From NCBI GenBank assembly GCA_946122785.1, contig CAMGYJ010000010.1, positions 29,553,608-29,617,607 on the forward strand: a stretch of 64,000 nucleotides of DNA. Reading direction: 5' to 3'. The notes under the pieces are model-generated. The model ran no database searches and was not told where the DNA came from. It saw only the letters and a program-made list of their open reading frames with translations. The DNA is from Linum tenue. Taxonomy: Eukaryota > Streptophyta > Magnoliopsida > Malpighiales > Linaceae. The translations under genes and the position numbers were made by a program. Positions 10,477-22,562 of the stretch are shown here, piece after piece. How positions within the stretch are numbered: position 1 is the stretch's first letter; every line of letters begins with the position of its first letter.

Positions 10477-11305
10477 ATGTTCTACTACGACTTGCTGATC
10501 TGGTAATGTACATTCCTTCTCATGTATTTGTATCTGCCTAAAAAAATTATGTTTGATTTCTAACTTTCTTTCTATCTACTATAATCGTAGGTTTACGATT
10601 CCTGCAACAAATCGAGATGATGTACCACTCATGGTACTCTCCGCCTTTGCGATTACAACACAGTGTGCAATCACCCTCACGCTAATCTATAAATTGAAGG
10701 ACAAGCGACAGAAGCTGATGATCACCATGTTCTGGCTGAGCTTTGTGTCTATGAATATGGTGATAGTGCTTGTGAAGTTTCTTTGCTACGATACACGCCA
10801 CGAGCGACACATTTTCCTGGGGATGCAATTGTTGCATCTTCCTTTCTGACTATAGTGGTCACTATTATGAACATGATTAGTATCTTGTATTGTTACTTTT
10901 GGCCCAACACAAATTATTTTAGGACCAACACAAATTATTATAAACAAATTCCTAACAATCTCTTGTGTTGTTACTTTTGGCTTAAACTTTTAGAGGGTCC
11001 TTCGGCGACCCGAGGAGGTTAAGAAGTTGTCTGTTGACAACACTGTCGTAAACTTTGCCGGTGCATTTTTCTTGATGATTTATGGGGTTTGGTACCATGA
11101 AAAACTCATCTGGGTAAGTTCTTCAATTTTAACTCTCAACGCTATAGTTTTAATTGATATATTAAATTGTTATTCACTACTGAATTGGACGTGATTTTCG
11201 ACTCGACATGCGATCAAAGCCGCAATGCACCTCATTGTCTTGTTGATGTTCAACAAGTACTACAAGGGACGATGCACCAACGCTATGACAACTACCAAAC
11301 TTTGA
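10477..11305 (+). pseudogene. Decayed multi-exon gene for a small multi-span membrane protein (family not recognised)
   Basis: Exon 1 would be 10477-10502 (MFYYDLLIW split codon) with donor GT at 10503. Exon 2 starts at 10591 after AATCGTAG and keeps frame. It encodes two hydrophobic spans (VLSAFAITTQCAITLTLIY, LMITMFWLSFVSMNMVIVL). Near 10820 the frame must shift by one base to continue into a third span (AIVASSFLTIVVTIMNMISI). A later exon (about 10992-11110) encodes VLRRPEEVKKLSVDN and another span and ends in a GTAAGT donor. A last exon (to 11305) encodes HLIVLLMFNKYYKG and a stop, but its phase does not match. The indels argue for a pseudogene; otherwise my exon model is wrong. I do not recognise the family. 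Confidence 0.4.
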
Positions 11306-12348
11306 CTGAATTAGTTCAAGTGTAGGTTATTGAATGCTCTCGGTTGTCCATACGACAAGAAATAAATCAAGACTTTATTTCATTTTCCCGTTTGATTATT
11401 TTGTGATAATGACGATTCGGGTTCATCTATCTATCTATACATAATATTATGGCAATTCAAAATTAATTTTTCTCTACATAAGCACTTGGAGAGATCTCAA
11501 GTTGCCAAGGTGGGCACTTTTTTTACCAAAAAAATAGTTATTGGCCTATTTATGGAGTTGTCCCTCTCTCTTCATTTAATATTTAATTCTCTTTTATCCA
11601 ATAATTATTTTGCTTTTGTTTTTGCATTATATCTATAAATAATATATGGAGAGAAAGGTTATCAAACTGGTTTAGCAAGTGGAATGGTTTTACTAGTGGT
11701 ACAACTGGTTTGTGTCTGTTCATGCCGGTTAATAAAATATATACAAATATAAAAAAAATTAATATCAAATGAATTTAATCATATATAAACCATATTTGAA
11801 GACAATTTACGTACAATTCATATTGATATTTGAATAAAATATGATATTTCAAATAAAATTACATGTACTCATACTTAAATTCACTAAAACTACGAATTTA
11901 ACTTAGAAATTCGTAAAACGATCAAAGCGGTCATATCGATGGTGTCATGTCGATTTCATAACAGGTACCGGTTGAATGGTTCAACCGGTGGCATGCCAAC
12001 CGACATGACAATCATGATGGAGAGTGACATATATCACATTTTGTTTTTGCATTATATCGATGTACGCAACAGTATACTAATGTTCGTAGAGTGACATATA
12101 TATCACACTTTTTAAACCAAAAAATATATGATCAAAGATTATTATGTAAATTTCTGCTCATTTTTACTAAAATTTAATAATAATATACATTTTAATGAAT
12201 AATTTAAACAAGCACACAAAAATAATAATATTTTGTCGATAATGTCTGAAAGAAACTTGACCAAGAAATAATAGTTATTTATTAAAAAAAGCTTCTTATT
12301 CATTCTCATCAAGTGAAAACATATGAATCGCATGTGCAGTATTTATAA

Positions 12349-12920
12349 TGTATCCTAAGTTCACATTACTAATATCTTCTCTAGGTCATGTTGATTGAGC
12401 AAGCTCTATTGAGGTCTTACATCATATGCTAAGAAATTTTATTTTTCAGACTTGGAGTTATTTATTGTTAAAGATTATTAATTGAAGTTTCCAAAATTAC
12501 TTGAGTATAATAGTTGATGAACTTTGACTTAATATTCTAAGGTGAGACACGAGATCCCTTGAAAAATGAAATGTGTGAAATTTAAAGAAATCTTTGTTAA
12601 GTATGTATGTTAAACATCACATTTCATACTAAGAAAAATCTAAATTCGACGATTGAGGTAATAAATAAAAATTAATGTTTTACTTCACATATATAAAAAA
12701 AAATATTTATAGTTACAATAATGTAAACCGAGCTATTGGGTCAAAAGAATAATATTTAATAAATTTAAGTTTAGTAAGAAAATTGTAACAAGTCTATATA
12801 GTTGTGAGCCTGTGATTTCATACCAAATTTTGGCAATAACAAAAAAATTAATATCATATTCCACCCAAGGAGCTGAGTTCAAAGGTATTAATTTGTGTTG
12901 AAAGTAAAATAAACTCTCTG
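12349..12920 (+). repeat. Tandem unit, first part, copy 1 (U1)
   Basis: This stretch of about 575 bp is nearly identical in order and sequence to 21019-21590. Both begin at ATGTATCCTAAG and end at AACTCTCTGTATATAT. It is non-coding and AT-rich. In copy 1 it runs into an expanded TA tract that was invaded by other elements. Confidence 0.85.
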
Positions 12921-12936
12921 TATATATATATATATA

Positions 12937-13453
<517 letters not shown>

Positions 13454-13810
13454 GAAATCCAGGGTACCGCATACCTTGAGTATGAAAACGCCATCTAGAC
13501 CTCGAATTTGCAAGATTTTTGGCCATGATACTATTCTCTAACCCTTAATGAGTGAACCCTAAGTCCTAATTATCTAAATCATAAACTATAAACCCTAAGA
13601 TGGTGCATTCATTTTTTTGCCTATATTTGGACGAATCATAATCGTCGATTATTGTTTCTAATTAAATTGATCTTGGGGTATAAGATTTAGAGAATCAAGA
13701 CCTAGATTTTGATCTTTAAGGGTTAGAGTATAGTATCATGTCTGAACGATCAATCAATTCAAGTTCTGGATAGCATTTTCTTACTCAAGGTATGTGGTAC
13801 CCCGGATTTC
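13454..13810. mobile_element. TIR element E2 beside (TA)n tracts
   Basis: Inverted repeats of about 100 bp face each other. The left starts GAAATCCAGGGTACCGCAT; the right, reversed, starts GAAATCCGGGGTACCACAT. They continue to a shared CATGATACTAT and TCTAACCCTTAA. Immediately outside on the right is ACCCTGGGTACCGTAGAACT, then (after removing the solo LTR) CCCC and a TA tract at 18511. The true right boundary may therefore lie at 18510, with the left end truncated. Non-coding. Confidence 0.7.
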
Positions 13811-13893
13811 ACCCTGGGTACCGTAGAACTTGATATGATCCCAATTGGATCAATCCACAATTCACAATTACTTGTCAAAGAAGCTATCTCAAC

Positions 13894-14297
13894 TGTTAGA
13901 AACAAAGTTTCTAACGGTTGTAGAATTGGGGGAATTAGCTAGACCAACTAGGGATTGAACAAGCTAGGGATTAGAATTGGGGAATTTAGGAAGAAGAGAG
14001 GGGAAAAGATGGCTGCCGATCAGCCAAAGAGAGAGAGAGAGAGAGAGAGTTCGGCACTAGGGAGAGAGAGAGAGAGAGAGAGATTAGGATTTAGGTTTTC
14101 TGTAATTGATTGCTTAATGACAAAATAACACCCTACTGCAGATTATATAATCCGCTAATTCCCTAACTGCTACCCATATAATAAAAACCCACAACTGACT
14201 CTCTACTTATTGCTAAATACCCCAAATAATCCCCCAATTACCAAAGACCGACAATAATACGAAATAATGAAAAACTGCAAATTGTTTGTTTCTAACA
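13894..14297 (-). repeat. 3' LTR of the gag-only element
   Basis: 404 bp, TGTTAG...CTAACA, with (GA)n tracts at about 14032-14083. It pairs with 17214-17611. Confidence 0.92.
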
Positions 14298-14327
14298 TCC
14301 CCGCCTCCTTGGAAAGCAACCTTGTCC

Positions 14328-17134
14328 TCAAGGTTGCGGCTTCTCTTGCTCCGCTCCGGATTCCTCCACCATCTCATCCTCTGCCTCATCTTCCCATCGT
14401 CCCACCAAGAACATCAAGTCAGGCTTCCCGCATTTGTGACCGAAGGTGAACCGCTCGTCACAGTTAAAACACTTCCCTTCTCGCCTCTTCTGCTCGATCT
14501 CTGCGGGGGATAGCGTCCTAAATCCTTTGGGTGGTGGTCTCGGTCCCGCGCGAATGACAGCCGAAGGTGGGCCAGCCGCCGCACCCCCTCCAGAACCAGG
14601 GCCTGATGCTGCTGCACTTGCCCCACTGCTCATCCCGCCACCACCGCCTCCTCCTCCGGTCGGCTTCTGATAGCGGCCTATCACTCCCCGCCAGCTAGCC
14701 AGCTCCTCCTCCTTATTACCTGCAAGACGGAAAACAGCTCGAAGTGAATCGGGCTCAAATACCTGAACCGCGGCTGCAATCTCTGGGCGGAGTCCCGCCA
14801 TGCACAGACCCACCAATGTCTCCTCCGGTACGCCCTTGCACTGGTTACCCAGTTTGAAGAACTCAGCTCGATACTCCGCCACTGTCCCTGTCTGGCGCAG
14901 CTTGGCCAACTGCTCCGGGGCCCACCCTTCCGACTTGCCGAACTGATACCTCAACTCCTCCTTGAACATCGGCCAAGTAATTAGCGTTCGAGCTTCAGCA
15001 TAGGTCCGCTCCATCCATTCCCACCACTGCAATGCATCCCCCTCCAAATAGAAGGACGCCAACTGAGCCTTTCGTTCTTCTCTAGTGGGATGGTTCTTGA
15101 ACCACCGTTCCACGGAGTATATCCACAGACCTGCATCCTCCCTGCCATTGAATTTTGGGAACTCAATGGTAGGAGGCTTAGCTCGGAACACCATGTCGTC
15201 TTCTGCCTCACCACCGCGGGAATAACCGGCGTGTCTCCCATAACCTGATGCTTCACTGTGATAATGCTGCGAGAATCGAGGTCCCCCTTCATACTCCCAC
15301 TCATCCTCCTCCTCCTCCTGATACCTCCTTCTTCGGCCCATCTCATTTCTTTGCCTCTGGTCACCTGTTCCTGCTCCCATGAATTCCTTACCAGTACTAG
15401 GGGTGGGCATTGGGTGGGTCGGGTGGATTTTGACCATAAAATGCACCCACCCGCGCTTAAACGGATTGATAATTTTTAACCCACCACCCACCCACATTTA
15501 GTCTCGGGTTGGGTCGGGCGGATGGTGGATGATGCGGGTGGGTTTGTGGGTTCACCCACATCACAATGTATATAATATAAAGGAATCAACTTGACATGAT
15601 AATAGGCGAAGAGAATCATCGAGGGAAACAAGAAGTTGAAATAGGGCGAAAAATGTCGAATTAGTTCTTAAATTGGATAGAAATTCTATTATGAAAGAGT
15701 TTTCTACATATTGAGATGATTATTAAGTGCAAGGAACTAAAGAAAATAATTCCATAAAGGAAAGAGCGGTGATCTAGACACAAGAATTAGAGGAAAAAGT
15801 AAAGGGAAGAAGAGGGGATCTCTATTTGGAAGGTTGGCTTTGAGGTTCAAACTCCAGGAGCAGTCCGAGTTTATATCTAACGTCTCCACTCTCCTCTCTC
15901 TAGCGCCAATGACTTTGATCTTTTTGCTGTTGGGTTGAGCGGGTCACCCGCACACTCACCCACAACCCACCCACCACCCGGCGGATGGCTCCCAGCGCAA
16001 CCCGTCACCCACCCACAGACCCACCCACTTAACGAAATTCGGGTCAAATGCGGGTGGGTCGGCCCAAACCCGCGGATGATCCGCCCGCATGCCCAGCCCT
16101 AACCAGTACCCTGCTGATTCACAAATGGAGGGTGAGTGCCACTGTACTCGTCGAACTGGCCCTGGGGAGCCGGAATTCCCCTGCTGCCCGTTCCCCCTGC
16201 ACGTACCCGCTGCTGCCCCGGGTCGATCCTGGTTCGACCGGGTTCGGTCCGACCGGGTTCGACCCATCCGGGTTCGGCCCGAGTGCTCGGGGCCCGACTC
16301 GACCCAGCTCGGCCCGCGGTTTCTCGGCCCATGGGGCTCGGCCGCCTCCTCTCCCAGCCGCGGCCCAATTCGCGCCGCCCTCCGCCTGGGCCGCCTTCCA
16401 GCCCCGCGCGGCCCCTCTGGCTTCCTTCCTCCCTGTTGTAGTCCGCCCCTGGCCCACTCAACTCGTTAGGCCAAGGCCCGCGATCGTACTCCTGCTCCAA
16501 GTCCATCAACTCTTCCTCGTCTAGGCCCGTTTGCAGACCCGGATCCACGTACTCAGCCATCTTGGCCTTGCCCCGCGCGCGCCTTCTCTTGGGCCGAGGG
16601 GGTTGGAAGCAGCCCATCTTTGATTGTTGGGCCAAAGGAAACCTGGCCCGCACGCAACCCCAGTGGCCGGTTAGGGTTGGCCGCCGCCCCGCTCCTCTCA
16701 CCCAGCCCGTCCGCCGCCGTGTTCGACGAGAGCCGTGCGGCGCCGTGGCCGCCGGGCGCCTCCACCGAGGTCGATCCCTCCCCTGGCGCGCCGTCCTCCC
16801 CGTGCAACTGGCCGCCGCCGCCAGCTTCGACCCCTGACTTCTTCAGGGCCTCCGCCAAGTCACCCACCTGCCCCGCCAGTGCCTTCACAGCCCCCGCCAG
16901 AGCCTCAAGGGTGCGGCCTTGATCCCTAGACCTCGCCTGCAGTCCCTTCAACTCTTCCTCCACTCGCGCCTGTCTCTCTGCCTGCGCCTCCAAGTCTCTC
17001 CTCAGTTCCTCATTGCCGGTCAGATCCTCCACAGCCCCATCGACCCCGTCGTCACCTGCATCGGCGCTCCTGTCACCTGCCTGGTTCGCCTTCTCCGCTT
17101 TCTCTGCTGCCTTCATGGATTTCGTCGTTACCAT
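14328..17134 (-). pseudogene. gag: gag of the gag-only LTR element, split by a hAT MITE and one frameshift
   Basis: The reading starts MVTTKSMKAAEKAEK at 17134, about 65 bp after the primer-binding site, and has a coiled-coil-like region (EELRRDLEAQAERQARVEEEL). Around 16560-16650 the reading must change frame to continue in KMAEYVDPGL and LDEEELMDLEQEY. The hAT element at 15398-16101 then interrupts it. Removing that element plus one 8-bp duplication restores exactly the next frame. The C-terminal half carries a Retrotrans_gag core (IEFPKFNGREDAGLW, WPMFKEELRYQFG, AEYRAEFFKLG) and a gypsy-type zinc knuckle CFNCDERFTFGHKC, ending at 14328 before the polypurine tract. GC content is much higher than in the surroundings. 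Confidence 0.8.
15398..16101. mobile_element. Non-autonomous hAT MITE inside gag, TSD ACCAGTAC
   Basis: 704 bp flanked by perfect 8-bp duplications ACCAGTAC (15390-15397, 16102-16109). The termini are TAGGGGTGGGCAT and, reversed, TAGGGCTGGGCAT. Both subterminal regions are packed with GGGTGGGTCGG/ACCCACCC motifs; the interior is AT-rich and non-coding. The insertion explains the break in gag to the base. Confidence 0.93.
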
Positions 17135-17199
17135 CGTTGATTCTTCGGTTTCTAAGCTGTCCCTGATGGAGTTGAGAAGAACTCACCGATCGGAACCGG

Positions 17200-17211
17200 G
17201 CTCTGATACCA
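17200..17211 (-). other. Primer-binding site (initiator tRNA-Met)
   Basis: On the minus strand TGGTATCAGAGC follows the 5' LTR after a two-base gap and continues CCGGTTCCG. This is the standard plant retrotransposon PBS matching the 3' end of initiator Met-tRNA, and it fixes the element's orientation. Confidence 0.92.
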
Positions 17212-17213
17212 GA

Positions 17214-17611
17214 TGTTAGAAACAAAGTTTCTAACGGTTGTAGAATTGGGGGAATTAGCTAGACCAACTAGGGATTGATCAAGCTAGGGATTAGAATTGG
17301 GGAATTTAGGAAGAAGAGAGGGGAAAAGATGGCTGCCGATCAGCCAAAGAGAGAGAGAGAGAGAGAGTTCGGCGCTAGGGAGAGAGAGAGAGAGAGATTA
17401 GGATTTAGGTTTTCTGTAATTGATTGCTTAATGACAAAATAACACCCTACTGCAGATTATATAATCCGCTAATTCCCTAACTGCTACCCATATAATAAAA
17501 ACCCACAACTGACTCTCTACTTATTTCTAAATACCCCAAATAATCCCCCAATTAACAAAGACCGACAATAATACGAAATAATGAAAAACTGTAAATTGTT
17601 TGTTTCTAACA
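17214..17611 (-). repeat. 5' LTR of the gag-only element
   Basis: 398 bp, near-identical to 13894-14297. Substitutions and shorter GA tracts are the only differences seen. The PBS is adjacent on the inner side. Confidence 0.92.
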
Positions 17612-18171
17612 TCAACTCACTTGAAGAATTCTGATTTTTGGCTAAGTGTTGAAACAGTTTCAGGTAGCCTACTTTGGAAGCATTTATCTCACAAATGGCT
17701 CAATAAAAATGGGAGAACAAGAGCTTGTTTTGAAGATAATGTTACTATGATTACACTGGTATGTTTTGGAGCTCAAGGGGATGTCTGGAAGGTCACTTTC
17801 AAAGCCCATAAAACAGCTACCTCAAAACAGGAAAACTGCCCAATTTTGGCTAAGGCAGAAAACTGTTTCGAGATACCAACTTTGAAGGCCTATATCTGGA
17901 GTTTGGAGCATGATCTCAGGATGATTCAAGTTGGAGGTGAAATAGAAAGTTTTCGTCTACAAAGGAAAGGAATTGGTTGAATTCAAGTCAACCTAGAAGA
18001 CCATTTTCGAAGGGCTCAAAGATGCTATGAAGCCTGTTTTCCTAGGCAGACTTGCTTGCGTTTTAAGTTAGTTTCTTGGCCAGCAAGTTACCTTGTTTTA
18101 CACGAATTATTTAGCCTTTTCTGTTCTAATTTGTTTCCTTGTTAGTTTAGAATTGTATTAGGTTTTCTTGG

Positions 18172-18180
18172 CTATAAATA
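18172..18180 (+). promoter_or_regulatory. TATA box of the solo LTR
   Basis: CTATAAATA lies within the solo LTR, about 330 bp before its 3' end. This is a plausible LTR promoter on the plus strand; its activity cannot be judged. Confidence 0.45.
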
Positions 18181-18535
18181 GCCCTCAAATTACGTTGTAA
18201 AACATAAGACTTTGATTAATTGAAATTGAGAACCGTTTGGTTTGTGCAAGTTGCGACTTGTTTGAGTTTGGTGGATTCCAAGCTTGTGAGCTTTGTATCG
18301 ATTGAATATCCTCTTCAATCGTGGTCGAGCAGCTACCCTTTTATACCATACGAGCTTTCCCCAGGTGTGGAATTGTCCATTGGTTCCGTTTTATCCAAGT
18401 TCGTATTAAGAACGCTTCGTTCTTGATTCGAGCTCAATCGATTCTTCGATTGAGTCATTTGCTGCGTTACTTTGATAAAATACACCCTCCAGGGGCGTAT
18501 CAGAACTCCCCATATATATATATATATATATATAT

Positions 18536-20051
18536 GGATACGACTCGTATGCACCTGACGCATAGCATGTGCCAAGACTTTCTATCGTAGATCTAATCTA
18601 ACGATCCGTATTTATTGGGATAAAATTAGCTATAATTAACAATTATAATTACAAATGGCATCCTTAAAATTTTTATGCGTGCCACTTAGTCCTCCAAAAA
18701 AATTATCATTATTTTTTATATTATGATACCTTACATGTTCAGTCATTGTTTCGAACACCCAAATTTTATGTAATTGCTAATTCGTTACCCTTGTCAATTT
18801 TGTAATCACCATGATACGATTACGAACCCAAATTCTCCCCTCCCCTCCACTCTAATTATTTCATCTGGGCAACTAAATTGGAGTTCTATCTCATATCTAT
18901 CTGTCAAGACGACTCCGGGCATCCTGTACCCAACTCTCTCTCATGATCTCTTCCTTCTTCTTATGCTCTCGTTCCTTCTCACAAATGCAGCCCTAGATGG
19001 CTCAATCTCTTCCTTGGGCCAAGCTCTCTTTTCCGTTACCCTCTTTCTCTTTGAAGCTGAACGAAACATAGTTGTGGAAGGGGACATCGACGGCGGCGAC
19101 TGAATAATGGCCGCTGCCGCCTCCCGCGCCATCTCCATCCTCCTTTCTTCTTCTCCATGGCGAAAGGAGGGACAGGATACATAGATTTACGACGGAGGGA
19201 CTGGTCATATTTATCCTATCTCCAAACTGATCATATTCGTTTGGTTGATGTGGGGTTGTCGGATAATAGAGGCGGCGGTGGGATTACATAGGTGACCGGA
19301 GTTGAGAATCGAATTGGAAAAATTGGGGCAGAAACCCGAATCATCAATCAAATATCAAATTCCATGGTAGGCGAAAATGGAGAAGAGCAGATTTAGGAAT
19401 CTAGACGCATCATTGGCGATCAACACACGGAGATCAGCGAGAGAGAGCTGATGTGCTGGTTTCGGCGAGACGACGTCTTTGAGAGCTCGCTGTCTTTCCT
19501 GTCACGGATCTCATGACCCCGATGAAATCATCTTGTACCCCTGGTCGCCATCGTCATCAATTTCGTTTGGAGACGATCAGACCGTCGGGTCAATTCTCCA
19601 ATCATCCCTTCCTCATCGCCTCTCGAGCACACGATTCAATTCTCGAACAGATCACTCCCTTAATCCGTAGACAGCGATGGGAAGCACAAAGGGCAATTGC
19701 TTCAATCGACAATATGATGACAGGAGAGGGTTCGTCAGCCACCACAAAAAGCAAATGGGAAAGGGGTCTGGGCGTTGAGAGCGAGACGAGTGGCTAAAGG
19801 AATAGATCACCCAGCGTAACGTGATGGATTGGAGCCATGATTAGAATAAAATTTGGTAGTGTAATTGTAAAATATGTGAAAAGTTTGTTTAGGGGTTAAA
19901 GGGTACGCATAAAAAAGTAATAGGACCAACTAATCATTTAAAAATTGTAAAAATTAAATAATTTAATTCCAATTAATAAACGCCGTAAGATTAGATCTAC
20001 GGTGTAGAGAATCCTGTCGCATAGTATGTGTCTGACGCATACGAGTGTGAC

Positions 20052-20053
<2 letters not shown>
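18536..20053. mobile_element. Long-TIR element E3 (1.5 kb) between (TA)n tracts
   Basis: The ends are long imperfect inverted repeats: GGATACGACTCGTATGC against reversed GGGTCACACTCGTATGC. Further matching blocks continue (TAGATCTAATCT, TTTATGCGT) to at least about 150 bp. (TA)n flanks both ends. The interior 18940-19800 is more GC-rich and includes an ATG-led GCC-rich stretch (19108) resembling the start of a targeting peptide. This may be a captured host gene fragment, but no full domain is present. Structure suggests a MULE-like or other long-TIR element. Confidence 0.7.
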
Positions 20054-20099
<46 letters not shown>

Positions 20100-20119
20100 T
20101 GATATATATATATATATAT
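20054..20119. repeat. (TA)n tract with an embedded GGTG
   Basis: TA repeats are interrupted once by GGTG (about 20098-20101), then continue to the start of the second tandem-unit part. The corresponding uninvaded site in copy 2 (about 21586-21597) has only a few TA repeats. Confidence 0.9.
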
Positions 20120-20120
20120 T

Positions 20121-21018
20121 TAGATATTAACAATATATGTGTCTATAATACATCCAATAATTTAAATACATGTGAAAAGTCACAATGTTTGTATGAAATA
20201 TTAAATTTTGCTACAAAATATTTTTAAAAAAATTATAAGTTAATTATTCAAGGAATACATAATTTTGAATGCACCTGAAATATTTGTCTGTCGTATACAC
20301 ACTTTACCAATTATTAATATAAGTAATGAATTTTTTGTTCTAGAACAAACACCAAATATAAAGAAATTTTAGCGAATGGACATTCAAATGGTTGAAAAAT
20401 TATACATTGAATGAACATGTTAAGATGAGAACCTTCGATAGTGTATATGAATGCTTTGGATTCAGATTCTTAACGAACATCTAGACAAAAGGCATGGGTT
20501 GAGGGTTAGTCCAAACTTAAAATATTAGCAATTGATATACATTGTAACATAATAATAATTTGTATCTTGATAGAAAAATTGTCATAAGTTGATATACAAA
20601 GACATCATGAACATCAACAATAAAAATGAGTGAGGTTTAGAGAATTTAATCATTACAAGGGATACGATGTGTGTCAAATTTCAATTGGGATAAACCTAAA
20701 TTTATCGAGTAATCAAGTATCTTTTTCCAATAATTTGAACTCTTATTAATTGGCCGAGAGTTCGTACAAACTCGAGAATCATGAATTGACATATGTTGTA
20801 TAAGATAATAAATTTGAGCGTCTTGGTGGGAAATTTTTTATATACAATCCTAAATGGGACGTGATAAACCTTTACGACATGATTTATGATCAGAGAATAA
20901 AAACATCACAAGCGAGTGTGCTAACTATTAAATATTAAGAATTTTCGATATAGGCATACCATATATTCACTTATGAAGCGAGAGCAGAAAATGTATACAA
21001 GATCCAAAAAGTTCAAAC
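20121..21018 (+). repeat. Tandem unit, second part, copy 1 (U2)
   Basis: About 900 bp, non-coding, near-identical to 21597-22497: same order, scattered substitutions and small indels. It starts at ATATTAACAAT and ends AAAAAGTTCAAACATGT. Confidence 0.85.
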
Positions 21019-21590
21019 ATGTATCCTAAGTACACTACTAATATTTTCTCTAGGTCATGTTGATTAAGCAAGCTCTATTGAGGTCTTACATCATATGCTA
21101 AGAAATTTTCTTTTTAGACTTGGAGTTATTAATTGTTAAAGATTATAAATTGAAGTTTCCAAAATGACTTGAGTATAATAGTTGATGAACTTTGACTTCA
21201 TATTCTAGGATGAGACACGAGATCCCTTGAAAAATGAAATGTGTGAAATTTAAAGAAATCTTTGTTAAGGATGTACGTTAGACATCACATTTCATGCTAA
21301 GAAAATTCTAAATTCGAAGATTGAGGTAATAAATAAAAATTAATGTTTTACTTCACATATATAACAAAAAAACATTTATAGTTACAATAGTCTAAACCGA
21401 GCTATTGGGTCAAAAGAAGAATATTTAATAAATATGAGTTTAGTAAGAAAATTGTAACAAGTCTATATAGTTGCGAGTCTGTGATTTCATACCAAATTTT
21501 AGCAATAATAATCAAAATTGATATTCTACCCAAGGAGCTGGGTTCAAAGGTATTAATTAGTGTTGAAAGTAAAATAAACTCTCTGTATAT
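21019..21590 (+). repeat. Tandem unit, first part, copy 2 (U1)
   Basis: Matches 12349-12920. It follows U2 copy 1 directly, with the junction at ATGTATCC, so the tandem duplication has ATGT microhomology. Confidence 0.85.
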
Positions 21591-21596
21591 ATATGT

Positions 21597-22497
21597 TTGT
21601 ATATTAACAATAGATGAGTCTACAATACATCCAATAATTTATATACATGTGAAAAGCCACAATGTTTGTATGAACTTTTAAATTTTGCTACAAAATATTT
21701 TTTAAAAAAATATAAGTTAATTATTCAAGGAATACATAATTTTGAATGCACCTGAAATATTTGTCTGTCGTATACACACTTTACCAATTATTAATATTAG
21801 TAATGAAATTTTTGTTCTAGAACAAACACCAAATATAAGGAAATTTTAGCGAATGGACATTCAAATAGTTGAAAATTTATACATTGAAAGAACATGTTAA
21901 GATGAGAACCTTCGATAGCGTATATGAATGCCTTGGATTCAAATTCTAAACGAACATCTAGACAAAAGGCATGGGTTGAGGGTTAGTCCAAACTTAAAAT
22001 ATTAGCAATTGATATATATTGTAACATAATAATAATTTGTATCTTGATAGAAAAATTGTCATAAGTTGTTATACAAAGACTTCATGAACATCAACAATAA
22101 AAATGAGCGAGATTTAGAGAATTTAATCATTATAAGGGATACTATGTGTGTCAAATTTCAATTGGGATAAACATAATGTATCCACTAATCAAGTATTTTT
22201 TTCCAATAATTTGAACTCTGATTAATTGGCTAAGAGTTCGTACAAACTCGAGAATCATGAATTGATATATGTTGTATAAGATAATAAATTTGAGCGTCTT
22301 GGTGGGAAAAAATTTATATACAATCCTAAATGGGACGTGATAAACTTTTACGACATGATTTATGATTGGAGAATAAAAACATCACAAGCGAGTGTGCTAA
22401 CTATTATATATTAAGAATTTGATATAGGCATACCACATATTCAGTTATGAAGCGAGAGCATAAAATGTATACAAAATCTAAAAAGTTCAAACATGTA
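21597..22497 (+). repeat. Tandem unit, second part, copy 2 (U2)
   Basis: Matches 20121-21018, then continues uniquely (AGATAAGTTAACT...) into the Helitron-type 3' end at 22562. Confidence 0.85.
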
Positions 22498-22562
22498 GAT
22501 AAGTTAACTAATATAAATAATAAAATGAATTTCTCCGGCCAGGTGATCGGGTAAAAAACTAG

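Larger units (their letters stand above)
13894..17611 (-). mobile_element. Gag-only LTR retrotransposon (TR-GAG-like), 3.7 kb
   Basis: Two LTRs (13894-14297, 17214-17611) begin TGTTAGAAAC, end GTTTCTAACA, and are flanked by TCAAC (13889-13893, 17612-17616). On the minus strand the right LTR is 5'. A primer-binding site TGGTATCAGAGC complementary to initiator Met-tRNA starts two bases inside it. A purine tract AAGGAGGCGGGGA abuts the 3' LTR. The internal region encodes only Gag: no protease, RT, RNase H or integrase. The LTRs differ at about five positions plus GA-repeat length, so the insertion is fairly young. It must have moved in trans using another element's Pol. Confidence 0.9.
13831..18502 (+). 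mobile_element. Solo LTR (about 950 bp), TSD GAACT, split by a nested LTR retrotransposon
   Basis: The sequence begins TGATATGATCC and ends GGGGCGTATCA, giving inverted TGATA/TATCA termini. It is flanked by a perfect 5-bp duplication GAACT (13826-13830 and 18503-18507). Removing the nested element (13894-17611) and one copy of its duplication leaves about 950 bp of non-coding sequence with a TATA box at 18172. No internal domain or second LTR lies within the duplication, so this is a solo LTR produced by LTR-LTR recombination. Confidence 0.8.

Noticed and set aside
14286..17219. Numerous plus-strand open frames at 14-17 kb
   Set aside because: Antisense shadows of the GC-rich gag coding region, which has gag domains on the minus strand.
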